A stretch of DNA of 64,000 nucleotides from CAWKPF01 sp963851415 (GCA_963851415.1 CAWKPF010000002.1:3720001-3784000); one strand, 5' to 3'. Positions 8,121 through 17,770 are shown, numbered from the stretch's first letter. Translations and numbers: made by a program. Notes: generated by a model not told the origin, from the sequence alone.

Positions 8121-11000
8121 ATGAAGAGGCTCATCTTTCTCGGCATCGTCGCCTTGCTGGCGGTGCCCGCGTTGGCTCAACAAACCGGTTCGGTTCTGGG
8201 CGTGGTCACCACGGACACCGGGACGCCGATTCCCGGAGTGACCGTGACGGCGACCAGCTCTGTCCTGCCCCAGGAGCGCACCACGGTCACCGACGCAGAC
8301 GGCAGGTACCGCTTTCCCCTGTTGCCGCCGGGCGACTACGAGTTGACTTTCGACACCGAGGGGCTGGCGACGCAGACACTGGCGCTTACCGTGTTTCTCG
8401 ACAGCGAGATCCCGGTGAACGTCGAGATGACGGTCGATGCTCTCTCCGAGGTGATCGAGGTCACCGCGTCGACCGAGATGATCGATCTGACCTCGACCGA
8501 GCTCAAGGCGTCGGTCGACTACGAGACCATCCAGGCGATTCCGCTGGGTCAGGAATACCGCGACCTGATCAAGCTGGCCCCGGGTGTGCAGTACACCGAG
8601 GACACCGTCCGAGGGCCGAGTGCCGGTGGTAACGGTCAGGACAACGTCTACCTGTACGACGGCGTGGACGTCGGACTGCCTCTGTTCGGTACTCTCTCGG
8701 CAGAGCCGGCGGCGTTCGACATCGAGCAGGTGTCGTTCGTTCGAGGTGGCGCCAAGGCGCAGGATTTCAACCGCTCCGGCGGCTTCCTGGTGAATTCGGT
8801 CACCCGCTCGGGGACCAACGCCTACCATGGCCTGGTCAACTACCAGCTCCAGTCCGCGTCGATGACCGGCGACCGGGACGTGCCGAGTACCACGGAAGAC
8901 TTCGACGAAGACAAGGACTGGGCCAACCTCGCGATCGGCGGTCCGATTCTCAGCGACCGGCTCTTCTTCTACGCTTCCTACTACCGGCCTACCGTCGGTC
9001 GCGACAATCGCGACAACGTGTACGGTGCGGTGCCGAACTTCGACAGCACGCGCAACGAGTACTTCGGCAAGCTGACCTGGACGCCGAGCTCGAGCCTGCT
9101 GTTCAACGCCAGCTATCGGGACTCCGAGACCGACCAGAAAGGCTCCGGCGTCTGCGGTACCTGCGCAGCGACCACCTCCTCGGGCAACGACTCCGGGCAG
9201 AACATCCTCGTGCTCGACGGATCGTGGCTGATCAACAACCGCAGCAACCTGTTCGCGCGCTACAACGACTTCGAGAATCCGTCGATCAATACCCCTGACA
9301 ACATCCTCAACATCAATGTCGGCCCTGGGGTGAATCTCGACATCGCGAATCTCGAAGGTCAAGGGCGCTTCAACGTGCCGCAGCCGATTGCCGGTAACCC
9401 CGACTTCAACGCCTGGGCCGCCCCGCTGATTCAGCAGTACGGCTACAACGACAACGGTGTCCAGACGGGTGGTGGCGCAGTGGGTGTCGACTCGACGTTC
9501 GACGACATCACCTTCGATCGAGAAGAGCTCCGGCTCGGGTACGACTTCTACCTGACCAACCACGAGCTCCACTTCGGAGGGCAGTACTACGACATCTCCG
9601 AGAACCTGCTGCGCACCTCGAACGGCTGGGGGAACATCAATCCCATTGGCGGACGCGACCCGGACTTCCCCCAGGTGTACTACGAGGCCCGTATCTGGCA
9701 GCAGACGCTCTCCGATACCGTTCCCTCGATCAAGTCGTCTTCGGAGTCGTACAACCTGGAGATCAACGACACGATCACCTTTCGGGACTTCACCTTCAAT
9801 GTCGGATTCGTGTTCTCGCAGGACACCTACTACGGTTCCGGCCTGCGTGCGACCGGCCAGGGAGTCTCCGGCTTCGAGGTGTCTCCGGGAACCAAGTACA
9901 AGATGTACGAGATCGACTTCGATGAGATGATCCAGCCTCGTCTGGGCGTCAACTGGAGTCCCAACGGAGAAGACGTGGTCTACGCCAGCTACGCGCGCTA
10001 CAACCCGGCCGCGAGCTCGCTGCCCCGCGCCGCCTCGTGGGACCGCAACCTGCAGCGAGAGATCGATGTCCAGTTCGACCAGAACGGCAACTACCTCGGG
10101 ATCGATCCGCTGGCCTCGTCATCGGGTAAGTGGTTCCAGGCGGGCATCGACCCGCGCCAGATCGACGAGTACATCCTCGGCTACGAGAACCGCATCTCGA
10201 ATCGGCTGGTCGGTCGAGCGCACTACCGGCAGCGTGAAGGTAAGAACTTCTGGGAAGACACCAACAATAACGCCCGCTCGCGCTTCAACCCGCCCCCAGG
10301 CATCCCGACCGGTGACTACGTGCCGAATCTCGACGAGATTCGTGACGAGATCGGTGGATCCTCCTACGTCATCGCCGAGCTCGACGGGGCCTTCACCGAT
10401 TACTACGAGCTGAGCGCCGAGGCCGAATATCGGGGCTCCAAGTGGTACGCGCGAGGCACCTACGTGTGGAGCCAGTACTACGGCAATTTCGACCAGGACA
10501 ACAGCACCGACGGGAACGACGGCAACATCTTCATCGGTTCGTCGTTCATCGCCGATGGAGCCGGCCGCCAGCTGTGGGACAACAAGTACGGCTACCTGCG
10601 CGGCGATCGCCGGAACCAGGTGAAGATCTACGGCTTCTATCAGCTGCCGTGGGACGCCACCACCGGTGGGTTCTTCATCTATCAGGACGGTCAGCCCTGG
10701 GAGGCCTGGAATGTGGAGGTCTATCGCGATCTGACCGGCAGCTCGAGCGACACGAACCGCTACGCCGAGCCTGCGGGCAACCGCAGGACCGACGAGCACT
10801 GGCAGCTCGACCTCAACTACACGCAGAACTTCCGTATCGGTGAGCGGTTCAACGTGCAGTTGCGCGGCGATGTGTTCAACGTGTTCGACGAGCAGACGGG
10901 CTACAACATCCAGAACAAGGTCAACGAGGCCAACTTCGGAGTGCCGCGCACCTACTTCAATCCGAGGCGCCTCCAGTTGGCGGTTCGGTTCGAGTTCTAG
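8121..11000 (+). CDS. TonB-dependent receptor with carboxypeptidase-regulatory-like N-terminal domain
   Basis: Outer-membrane barrel that would import a large substrate using the proton-motive force. 959 residues; the ATG at 8121 has GGAGGAG 6 bases upstream, and a signal peptide ends at ALAQ (residue 19-20). Residues about 22-100 form an Ig-like carboxypeptidase-regulatory domain (GVVTTDTGTPIPGVTVTATS). The plug domain follows (IPLGQEYRDLIKLAPGV, VNSVTRSGTN), then a barrel rich in alternating aromatic residues ending in FEF, with a terminal Phe as in outer-membrane proteins. This Oar-like layout is common in Acidobacteriota. There is no SusD partner alongside, and the substrate is unknown. 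Confidence 0.93.
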   Translation: MKRLIFLGIVALLAVPALAQQTGSVLGVVTTDTGTPIPGVTVTATSSVLPQERTTVTDADGRYRFPLLPPGDYELTFDTEGLATQTLALTVFLDSEIPVNVEMTVDALSEVIEVTASTEMIDLTSTELKASVDYETIQAIPLGQEYRDLIKLAPGVQYTEDTVRGPSAGGNGQDNVYLYDGVDVGLPLFGTLSAEPAAFDIEQVSFVRGGAKAQDFNRSGGFLVNSVTRSGTNAYHGLVNYQLQSASMTGDRDVPSTTEDFDEDKDWANLAIGGPILSDRLFFYASYYRPTVGRDNRDNVYGAVPNFDSTRNEYFGKLTWTPSSSLLFNASYRDSETDQKGSGVCGTCAATTSSGNDSGQNILVLDGSWLINNRSNLFARYNDFENPSINTPDNILNINVGPGVNLDIANLEGQGRFNVPQPIAGNPDFNAWAAPLIQQYGYNDNGVQTGGGAVGVDSTFDDITFDREELRLGYDFYLTNHELHFGGQYYDISENLLRTSNGWGNINPIGGRDPDFPQVYYEARIWQQTLSDTVPSIKSSSESYNLEINDTITFRDFTFNVGFVFSQDTYYGSGLRATGQGVSGFEVSPGTKYKMYEIDFDEMIQPRLGVNWSPNGEDVVYASYARYNPAASSLPRAASWDRNLQREIDVQFDQNGNYLGIDPLASSSGKWFQAGIDPRQIDEYILGYENRISNRLVGRAHYRQREGKNFWEDTNNNARSRFNPPPGIPTGDYVPNLDEIRDEIGGSSYVIAELDGAFTDYYELSAEAEYRGSKWYARGTYVWSQYYGNFDQDNSTDGNDGNIFIGSSFIADGAGRQLWDNKYGYLRGDRRNQVKIYGFYQLPWDATTGGFFIYQDGQPWEAWNVEVYRDLTGSSSDTNRYAEPAGNRRTDEHWQLDLNYTQNFRIGERFNVQLRGDVFNVFDEQTGYNIQNKVNEANFGVPRTYFNPRRLQLAVRFEF

Positions 11001-11236
11001 CGGGTTCGCGTGATGAGTATCACGCTCCCCCCTAGGTGTATCCCGCCAAGCGCGGCTGCGCCGCGCGGCTCAGAAGTCCTGGCCTCTGAAACTTGACTCA
11101 TTTGCGACAACTCGTCGGGGCCAAGACTTCTAGCTGACCCGACGCTCCCGAACTCGACCCCTCCTGAGCTCGACCCCAGAGCGTGACGGAGGGCGTCCGG
11201 TTCGACGGGCAAAAAGGGCCCCAGTGGCCGACTGAG

Positions 11237-11280
11237 CTCCCCCAGGAAGGTTCGCCTTCTTCTGGGGGAGTTCTCGTTTT
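11237..11280 (+). terminator. Rho-independent terminator
   Basis: The left arm begins CTCCCCCAG and ends AAGG. The loop is TTCG, and the right arm begins CCTT and ends CTGGGGGAG. About 13 paired bases with a small bulge are followed by TTCTCGTTTT. Stem, tetraloop and T-rich tail are all on the plus strand, downstream of the TonB receptor. Confidence 0.8.
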
Positions 11281-11304
11281 GAGGGTCTGGAGAGCCCGAT
11301 GCGT

Positions 11305-11310
11305 TAGGCT
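11305..11310 (+). promoter_or_regulatory. Putative -10 (TAGGCT) of the PQQ-like/esterase pair
   Basis: TAGGCT lies 78 bases before the start at 11389 and just after the terminator. The same hexamer precedes genes at 27683 and 34131. No good -35 at normal spacing. Confidence 0.3.
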
Positions 11311-11388
11311 CCTGCGTTCAACGGAGTGCTGCGTGCGGGGCGGTGCTGAACTGGAGCCCGGGGGCTCCGATGCGACGGAGGTGTGGAG

Positions 11389-12648
11389 ATGAAGAGCTCG
11401 ATCGTTGGTGTGGTTCTCCTGGCGGTTCTCGCTCCGGGCTTGTCCTTGGCGGACGATTGGTCCCAGTGGCGCGGACCGGACCGCTCCGGTCTGTCCAGGG
11501 AATCCGGGCTGGCCGACACGTGGCCGGAAGGCGGGCCTCCGGTGGTCTGGAAGGCGGAGGGGCTGGGCGAGGGCTACGGCGCCGTGGCGGTGGTCGGAGA
11601 TCGGGTCTACGTGCAGGGGACCCGCGGCACGGACAGCGTCGTCTTCGCTCTCGATGCCGCCGACGGCAGTGAGATCTGGAGCGTGGTGCTGGGCAAGCGA
11701 CTGGAGCAGGACAAGGGCAACGGACCGCGCTCGACCCCGACGGTGGTCGGAGATGAGATCTACGTGCTCAACGGCATGGGAGAGCTCGCCCGATTGAATG
11801 CCGGCGACGGCTCCACCCGGTGGCAGCTCAACATCCTCGAGCGCTTCGGCTCTTCCAACATTCGCTGGGGAGTCAGCGAATCCCCGCTGATCGAGGGGGA
11901 GTGGGTCGTCGTGATGCCCGGAGGACGCGACGGCAGCATCGCGGCGCTCGACCGGGAGACCGGCAAGACGGTCTGGACGAGCGAGACGCTGACCGACAAG
12001 CTGAGCTACTCGTCGTTGGTGGCGGCCGACGTGGCGGGGGTGCGCGCGATCGTCGGTTTCACGCAGAGTGCCGGCGTCGGCGTGCGGGCGAGCAATGGCG
12101 AGCTGCTGTGGCGCTACGAGGCACCGGCCAACGCGACCGCCAACGCGGCGACCCCGGTCGTCGGAGACGAACTGGTCTTCTACACCTCGTCCTACGGGGT
12201 CGGCGGTGGCGCCTTTCGGCTCCAAGCCTCGGCCGATGGCGTCACGGGTGAGGAGGCCTGGTTCGGTTCCAACCTGCAGAACCACCATGGGGGCGTGGTG
12301 CTCTACGAGGGTCACCTCTACGGCTTCTTCGGACCGGCACTCGCCTGCGTCGAGCTCGAGACGGGGGAGATCCAGTGGCGGGCTCGCAGCGTCGGCAAGG
12401 GCTCGCTGACCATCGCCGACGGCAAGTTGTTCCTGCTCGGAGAGCGATACGAAGCCGGACTGGCTGAGGCCACTCCGGAGGAGTACCGCGAGCTGGGACG
12501 CTTCGAGATCGCCGATCTCGGCCAGCCGAGCTGGGCCTATCCGGTGGTCAGTGGCGGCCGCCTCTACATTCGCAATCAACACGAGCTCACCGTGTACGAC
12601 GTTGCGGACGTCGGTGCGGCGCCCCCGTCGGGGGAGGGAGATCGATGA
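11389..12648 (+). CDS. PQQ-like beta-propeller repeat protein, secreted
   Basis: 419 residues with a signal peptide (cleavage near residue 19-21, SLADD). The rest is built of propeller blades of the quinoprotein/BamB type: WSQWRGPDRSG near the N-terminus, then repeated patterns such as DGSEIWSV, GDGSTRWQL, ETGKTVWT and ETGEIQWRA, in which a turn is followed by W. No PQQ-binding catalytic residues are evident, so it is probably a structural or binding propeller rather than a dehydrogenase. The ATG at 11389 follows GGAGGTG. Its stop overlaps the esterase start (ATGA), so the two are translationally coupled and probably work on the same extracellular material. Confidence 0.88.
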   Translation: MKSSIVGVVLLAVLAPGLSLADDWSQWRGPDRSGLSRESGLADTWPEGGPPVVWKAEGLGEGYGAVAVVGDRVYVQGTRGTDSVVFALDAADGSEIWSVVLGKRLEQDKGNGPRSTPTVVGDEIYVLNGMGELARLNAGDGSTRWQLNILERFGSSNIRWGVSESPLIEGEWVVVMPGGRDGSIAALDRETGKTVWTSETLTDKLSYSSLVAADVAGVRAIVGFTQSAGVGVRASNGELLWRYEAPANATANAATPVVGDELVFYTSSYGVGGGAFRLQASADGVTGEEAWFGSNLQNHHGGVVLYEGHLYGFFGPALACVELETGEIQWRARSVGKGSLTIADGKLFLLGERYEAGLAEATPEEYRELGRFEIADLGQPSWAYPVVSGGRLYIRNQHELTVYDVADVGAAPPSGEGDR

Positions 12649-14258
12649 GGCTCGAGCCACGGCGCATGTTCTCCTGCTTGATCCTGTGGGCGGTCGTCGG
12701 GTGGGCCTCGCCGGCGCAGGCTGCTCTGCCCGCCGTCTTCCAGATCGAGGGCGGCTACGTTTCCGGGATGGAGGTCGGCCCCGAGGGCACGGTACGCGCG
12801 TTTCTCGGCATTCCCTACGCCGCGCCTCCCATCGACGATCTGCGGTTCCGCCCGCCGCAGCCAGTGCAGCCGTGGCCGGCGCTCTACGAGGCCATCGTCT
12901 ATGGCCCAGACTGCGAGCAGCCGGATCGCTCCCCCGAGTCTCTCTACTACCGGAAGTCTGGCGAGCGCAGCGAAGACTGCCTCTATCTGAACGTGTGGAG
13001 CGCGGCCGAGTCACCGAGTGACCAGCGGCCCGTGATGGTGTGGATCCATGGCGGTGCTCTGACTCGCGGCTCGGGCTCGAGCCCCGTGTACGACGGAACG
13101 AGGCTGGCCGAGAAGGGCGTCGTGGTGGTGACGATCAACTACCGCCTCGGTGCGCTCGGCTACTTCGCCCATCCGTCCCTCAGTGCCGAGTCGGAGCACG
13201 GGGCTTCGGGAAACTACGGCGTGCTCGACCAGATCGCCGCTCTGCGGTGGGTGAAGCGCAATATCGCCCTGTTCGGCGGCGATCCCGAACGGGTGACGAT
13301 CTTCGGGGAGTCCGCCGGTTCCTGGAGTGTGCACGCGTTGATGGCGACGCCGCTGGCCGACGGGCTGTTTCATCGGGCGATCGGCCAGAGTGGAGCGGTC
13401 TTCGGACCCATGACTCGTCTGAGGGAAGGAACCGATGACGCTCCCTCGGCCGAAGAGGCGGGACGTCGGCTCGCGGCTGGCCTCGGCGTCGAGGGCGACG
13501 GACCCGAGGCCGCAGCCGCTCTGCGAGAGCTGTCGGCCGAGGAGATCATTGCGGCAAGGGGGTTCGCCACGCGACCGGTGCTTGACGGCTGGGTGTTCCC
13601 GCGCGACATCGCCGCGGTGTTCGCGGCCGGAGAGCAGGCCGAGGTGCCGGTGATCGTGGGCTCGAACGAGGACGAGGGTACGGCGCTCCTGGGCTCTCGC
13701 CATCCTGAGACGGTGGAGGCCTTCGAAACGATGGTTCGCTCCCGCTACGGCGACTCGGCCGACGAGGTGATGGCGATCTACCCGGTCAAGAGTGACGCCG
13801 AGGTGCAGGCGGCGGCCTATCGGTTCTACGCCGACTCTTCGTTCGCCTGTCCGATGCGCCGCTGGGCACGAGCCACGGAGGCGGCTGGGTCGCAGGCCTA
13901 TCTCTACTTCTTCACTCGGGTGCCTCCGCATCCCGAGAGCGAGCGCTACGGCGCCTACCACGCGGCCGAGATCGCCTACGTCTTCGACAACCTGGATGCG
14001 CTCTCCTTCGAAGCCGAGGCCACCGACCGTGCACTGGCCGAGACGATGTCGAACGCCTGGGTGAGTTTCGCCGAGAGCGGGGATCCGAACCACGGGGGGG
14101 CTCTTGCCTGGCCGGCCTACTCGAGCGCTGCCGATCCCCATCTCGAACTCGGCGATCGGGTCGAGGTCGGCAGCGGTCTCTCCCGGACGAGCTGCGACCT
14201 CTTCGATCGCTTGTGGGAAGCGCGGTCCGGGAGCGCCGCAACGTCTTCCGGGAGGTAG
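12645..14258 (+). CDS. Type-B carboxylesterase, secreted
   Basis: Alpha/beta-hydrolase that cleaves carboxylic esters. 537 residues with a signal peptide (cleavage near AQA, residue 26). Landmarks of the family are GIPYAAPP (55-62), EDCLYLNVW (110-118), oxyanion HGGA (135-138), the nucleophile elbow GESAGSWSVH with Ser223, an acidic SNEDEGT, and the His-containing YHAAEIAYVF. The length is typical. The gene overlaps the upstream propeller gene by 4 bases and ends 6 bases from the convergent gene at 14265. The substrate is unknown. Related lipases share the fold, but the overall pattern is the COesterase family. Confidence 0.93.
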   Translation: MRLEPRRMFSCLILWAVVGWASPAQAALPAVFQIEGGYVSGMEVGPEGTVRAFLGIPYAAPPIDDLRFRPPQPVQPWPALYEAIVYGPDCEQPDRSPESLYYRKSGERSEDCLYLNVWSAAESPSDQRPVMVWIHGGALTRGSGSSPVYDGTRLAEKGVVVVTINYRLGALGYFAHPSLSAESEHGASGNYGVLDQIAALRWVKRNIALFGGDPERVTIFGESAGSWSVHALMATPLADGLFHRAIGQSGAVFGPMTRLREGTDDAPSAEEAGRRLAAGLGVEGDGPEAAAALRELSAEEIIAARGFATRPVLDGWVFPRDIAAVFAAGEQAEVPVIVGSNEDEGTALLGSRHPETVEAFETMVRSRYGDSADEVMAIYPVKSDAEVQAAAYRFYADSSFACPMRRWARATEAAGSQAYLYFFTRVPPHPESERYGAYHAAEIAYVFDNLDALSFEAEATDRALAETMSNAWVSFAESGDPNHGGALAWPAYSSAADPHLELGDRVEVGSGLSRTSCDLFDRLWEARSGSAATSSGR

Positions 14259-14264
14259 CTCCTC

Positions 14265-15122
14265 CTACTGGCAGCGGTTCTCCAGCCAGCTGTCGATCGC
14301 TTCGAGCTGTGCGGTGACGGCGGTCACCTCGTCGCTCGCGTACTCGTCGGCCGAAGCTCGGACCCAGTCCGAGTAGGTGGCCGGCCGCGTGCCGTCGCCG
14401 GCTGCCCGCAAGACCGTGCAGCAGCGCTCGTGGTGGACCAGCTCGCCTTGCCAGTCGGCATTCATCAGGACCTCGAAGCTCGCCTGCGTGGGAAGGCCGC
14501 GGTCGGGAGTCGTCTCCTCGATGGCGCAGGTGTCGGGATCGGTCGTGAAGCCCCAGGCGGTGGGGGTCGGAGCCGAAGGCTCCTCGAGCTCCGTGCGCAT
14601 CTTGTCGAGATCGGCCCGGCGATTCTGCACGGCCTCACATTCGCAGGCGGTCATCTCGGGGCTCGGCGCCGCCTCCAGCAGGTCGGCTTCGACCTGGTCT
14701 CCTCGCCCCATGATGGTCATGCGACCCGTGATGCGGGACTCCGACTCGGCTTCGAGATTCCAGGTGACGACGGCGGCTGCACCGCCTTCGGTGTAGGTGA
14801 ACGAGGCCTTGTAGCGCCCATCGTCCTCGTCGAGCTCGAGCGCGACCATATGGGGGACGTTGCCCTTGAGCCGCACACCGATCAGGCCCTCGATCCGTCG
14901 CCCGCACTCCTTGATCGAGACGTCGTTGGACTTCCTCTTGTTGCCGAAGCCCTTGCCGCGCCATTGTCCCGCCTGCGGCACCGGAGGAAGGACTTCTTCG
15001 ATCGCCGGCATCACGGGCGGCTGGGCGCAGACGGCCTCCCAGGATTCGGAGGCCGAGGCGGCGGCGCTCGTGGCGCAGGCGACGGCCAGGATCGCGAATG
15101 CGGTGACGGGTGCGCTTCTCAT
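14265..15122 (-). CDS. Secreted hypothetical protein, cysteine-containing
   Basis: 285 residues from an ATG at 15122 with GGGAGG 9 bases upstream; a signal peptide ends near ASA (residue 22-24). The mature protein has about eight cysteines, including a CEC pair (MTACECEAVQ) and RCCTVL, suggesting disulfides. The central region (residues about 55-130) reads as a beta-rich domain. I do not recognise the family. It lies 47 bases downstream of the lactonase/beta-lactamase fusion gene on the same strand and is probably in its operon. Its 3' end nearly touches the convergent esterase gene. Confidence 0.75.
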   Translation of the reverse strand: MRSAPVTAFAILAVACATSAAASASESWEAVCAQPPVMPAIEEVLPPVPQAGQWRGKGFGNKRKSNDVSIKECGRRIEGLIGVRLKGNVPHMVALELDEDDGRYKASFTYTEGGAAAVVTWNLEAESESRITGRMTIMGRGDQVEADLLEAAPSPEMTACECEAVQNRRADLDKMRTELEEPSAPTPTAWGFTTDPDTCAIEETTPDRGLPTQASFEVLMNADWQGELVHHERCCTVLRAAGDGTRPATYSDWVRASADEYASDEVTAVTAQLEAIDSWLENRCQ

Positions 15123-15169
15123 TTCGATGGACCTCCCACGAGAGTTGCGGGTCCGGGTTTCGGGGTGAG

Positions 15170-17692
15170 CTAGCTGTCGTCGGGGCGTCGTTCGAACTGA
15201 CTGCCGTCCAGATCCAGCGAGGCGGGGGCGCCGTCTCGGCCGAGACGGAAGGTGACTTGCGCGCGTCCGCGCCAGCGCGACTGCCACGGGCCGCTGAAGG
15301 TGTCGTATTGCCAGTGCTCGAGCTCGGCCGTCCTTCGGCCGTAGTGGAGCACGAGAGTGTTGCCTTCGGCATGCACGTCGACGCGGCCGTAGAGCTCGTC
15401 TTCGTAGACTCCTGCGAAGGCCCGGGGCTCGAGACTGGAAGAGGTGCCCTCGACTCGTGAGTCGAGGAAGGCCTGGCGTGCGGCCTCCCCTTGTTCGGCG
15501 AGCCTGTCGTAGAGCACCTTCAGCTCGGCGCTCCAGTCCCGCGCCGGCTGGCCCTCTCCATGGGAGGGGCCGAGGAGATCGAACACCCGGTACATCAGGG
15601 CGTGGCGTAGCTCGACGTGATCGCGATTGGCCAGCACGATGACGCCGACTCCCTCGTCACGCAGCAGACCGTGGATCGCCACCAGACCGTCGATGCTTCC
15701 GGTGTGGAAGTCGACGCGCCGTCCCTCGTAGTCGGCCTGGAACCAGGCCAGCCCGTAGGTGGTCCAGTGGGGACGCGTCAGCTCCGCGGTGGGGTAGAAG
15801 TCTTCCGGCTCGACCATGGTCCACGGCCGGAAGATGGCTGCGATCGACTCCTCTGCCAGCAGCTGACGCCCGTCGGGGAGCTTGCCGTCTGCGAGCAGCA
15901 TGCGCGACCACTGCGCCATCTCGTGCACGCTCGACCACACCGATCCGGCGGCTGCAACCGAGTCGACGCTGGCGTTCTCGATCGGCACCAGGGTGCCGTC
16001 GACGAAGTCGTGCGGGGTCGCGACGTTGCTTCGCTGGGCCGTGTCGGCGAGCAGCGGTACCGAGCGGGTCATGCCGAGCGGCTCGAACAGGCGTGTGCGC
16101 AGCACCTCGTCCCAGCTCTGGCCAGAGACGGCCTCGATCAGCAGACCCGCGGTCGCATACATCACGTTCTGGTAGGTGAACTCGGAGCGCATCGACGTCG
16201 CCGGGGGCACGAAGCGCATCCGCTCGACGATCTCGCGCGTGGTGTTGTCCTGCTCGTACCAGAGGAAGTCGGTGTTGGGCATGCCGCCGTTGTGCGTGAG
16301 TAGGTCTCGGACGCGCAGCTCTCGGGTCACATATGCGTCGTCGACCCGGAACCAGGGAAGGTGGTCGATCACTCGGTCGTCCCACGCGATCTTGCCGTCC
16401 TCGACCAGGAGGGCGACCAACGCGGCGGTCATCGCCTTGGTGGTCGAGCCGATCGAGAACAGGGTGTGCTCATCGACCGGGTCGTCGCCTCCCAGCTCGA
16501 GCACGCCGTAGCCCTTCTCGAAGACGACCTCGCCGCCGGCGACCACGGCGACGGCAAGGCCGGGAGCCTGCCAGTCTCGGACCGCCTGGGCGACGTAGGC
16601 ATCGAAGTCGAGAAGGCTCTGCTTCGCGGTCGCCCCAGCAATCTTGGCCGTTGGGGATGCAGCCGTCACCGAGGTGCGAATCCGGTACAGCCCCGTGCGG
16701 GCGGTGATGAAGAGCGTCTGGCCGTCCTCGCCGCCGAACCCCGCGTTGGCGGGAAGCTCTGCGGTGGCGATCGTGCCCAGGTGCTTGCCCGCCGGGGAGA
16801 GCACCCAGACCCCGCCCGGGCCGGTGGCCCAGAGGTTGCCCAGCGCATCGACCGCGAGGCCGTCGGGGACGCCAGGATCGGGGCTGCTCGACGCATCGTG
16901 AAGAACGCGTCCCTCTCCCAGACGGCCGTCGGCGAGCACGGGGAACGCCATCCAAAGGCGCTTCCCCGCGCTGGAGTTGGCCACATAGAGAGTGCGCTGG
17001 TCGGGGGAGAGCCCGATGCCGTTGGGCCGGTCGAGCGCGGTCGAGAGCAGCTCCACCGTGCCGTCGGGAAGACGCCGGTAGATTCCGTTCCACTCCAGCT
17101 CCTTGGCCGGATCCTCGTCCTGGCGCCCGAGCCCGTAGGGCGGATCGGTGAAGTAGAGCGTGCCGTTCGAGTGGAAGATCCCGTCGTTGGGACTGTTGAG
17201 GCGCCGCCCCTGATAGCGCTCCACGAGGGCCGTGCGCTCGCCGTCGCTCGGGTCCAGGATCGCCACCCGGCGGTTGCCGTGCTCGAACAGCACCAGTCGA
17301 CCGTCCGGGGCGAGCGTCAGACCGTTCGATCCACCTTCGGCTCCGGTATCGGCGTCCTCGGCCATGACCGGATCGAGGAATGTCGAAGTCCCGCGGTCGG
17401 CATCCCAGCGGTAGACCCGGTTTGCCGGGATGTCGCTGAACAGCAGATGGGAGTCGCCGGGACGCTCGATCCACAACGGACCTTCGATGAACTGGAAGCC
17501 GTCGGCGATCTTTTCGACGGCTGCCCCCGGGCCGAGAAGACTCTCGATCCCGCGCTCGAGACGCACGACTTCACCGAGACTCTGGGCCGCGGCCGTCAGG
17601 GACGCCCCACCCAGGGTCACCACCAGGGAAGAGAGGACGACGCTGCAGGCCAGCAGCGTCGCCGCGGAGGCAATACGCGCGAGTCGGATCAC
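15170..17692 (-). CDS. Bifunctional SMP-30/gluconolactonase-like and class C beta-lactamase-like protein
   Basis: 840 residues and an uninterrupted frame joining two enzymes. An N-terminal membrane anchor or signal covers residues 1-37. Residues about 55-340 form a six-bladed SMP-30/gluconolactonase propeller with metal ligands in FIEGP (Glu70), RLNSPND (167-170) and PDGLAVD (276-282). Residues about 360-720 form a serine hydrolase of the class C beta-lactamase fold with SxxK Ser416/Lys419, YxN Tyr507/Asn509 and an HTG triad-equivalent. A C-terminal DUF3471-like tail (about 760-840) follows. The family knowledge predicts lactone hydrolysis plus ester, amide or D-peptide hydrolysis in the periplasm. 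The combination in one chain is unusual. The start ATG at 17692 has AGGAG-like bases upstream. Confidence 0.9.
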   Translation of the reverse strand: MIRLARIASAATLLACSVVLSSLVVTLGGASLTAAAQSLGEVVRLERGIESLLGPGAAVEKIADGFQFIEGPLWIERPGDSHLLFSDIPANRVYRWDADRGTSTFLDPVMAEDADTGAEGGSNGLTLAPDGRLVLFEHGNRRVAILDPSDGERTALVERYQGRRLNSPNDGIFHSNGTLYFTDPPYGLGRQDEDPAKELEWNGIYRRLPDGTVELLSTALDRPNGIGLSPDQRTLYVANSSAGKRLWMAFPVLADGRLGEGRVLHDASSSPDPGVPDGLAVDALGNLWATGPGGVWVLSPAGKHLGTIATAELPANAGFGGEDGQTLFITARTGLYRIRTSVTAASPTAKIAGATAKQSLLDFDAYVAQAVRDWQAPGLAVAVVAGGEVVFEKGYGVLELGGDDPVDEHTLFSIGSTTKAMTAALVALLVEDGKIAWDDRVIDHLPWFRVDDAYVTRELRVRDLLTHNGGMPNTDFLWYEQDNTTREIVERMRFVPPATSMRSEFTYQNVMYATAGLLIEAVSGQSWDEVLRTRLFEPLGMTRSVPLLADTAQRSNVATPHDFVDGTLVPIENASVDSVAAAGSVWSSVHEMAQWSRMLLADGKLPDGRQLLAEESIAAIFRPWTMVEPEDFYPTAELTRPHWTTYGLAWFQADYEGRRVDFHTGSIDGLVAIHGLLRDEGVGVIVLANRDHVELRHALMYRVFDLLGPSHGEGQPARDWSAELKVLYDRLAEQGEAARQAFLDSRVEGTSSSLEPRAFAGVYEDELYGRVDVHAEGNTLVLHYGRRTAELEHWQYDTFSGPWQSRWRGRAQVTFRLGRDGAPASLDLDGSQFERRPDDS

Positions 17693-17742
17693 GAGGAGCT
17701 CCAGAGTAGGGAAGCTCGTCGATTATAGGGGTGGATTCGAGC

Positions 17743-17770
17743 CGCCGGCCTCCAGGAGGGGAGGCCGGCG
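17743..17770 (-). terminator. GC-rich hairpin downstream of the DUF11 protein gene
   Basis: Perfect 11-base arms (CGCCGGCCTCC and its complement) around a 6-base loop, 73 bases past the stop of the minus-strand gene at 17843. There is no clear T-tract on either strand, so termination is probable but not certain. Confidence 0.45.

Larger units (their letters stand above)
11001..11388 (+). other. Intergenic region of 388 bases with hairpin, terminator and possible promoter
   Basis: No convincing gene. It holds a GC hairpin at 11050-11066 (7-base arms, loop TGC), about 170 bases with no recognisable element, the strong terminator at 11237-11280, and a TAGGCT -10-like hexamer at 11305-11310 before the PQQ-like gene. 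The terminator is 237 bases past the receptor stop, so the stretch between could be a long 3' UTR or a small RNA. Confidence 0.5.

Noticed and set aside
11183..11220. Second T-loop-like stretch (GGTTCGAC) before the terminator
   Set aside because: The flanks do not fold into a cloverleaf.
17723..17742. tRNA-like T-arm (GGATTCGAGCC) near 17733
   Set aside because: No matching acceptor, D-arm or anticodon arm upstream, and the region overlaps the start of the fusion gene.
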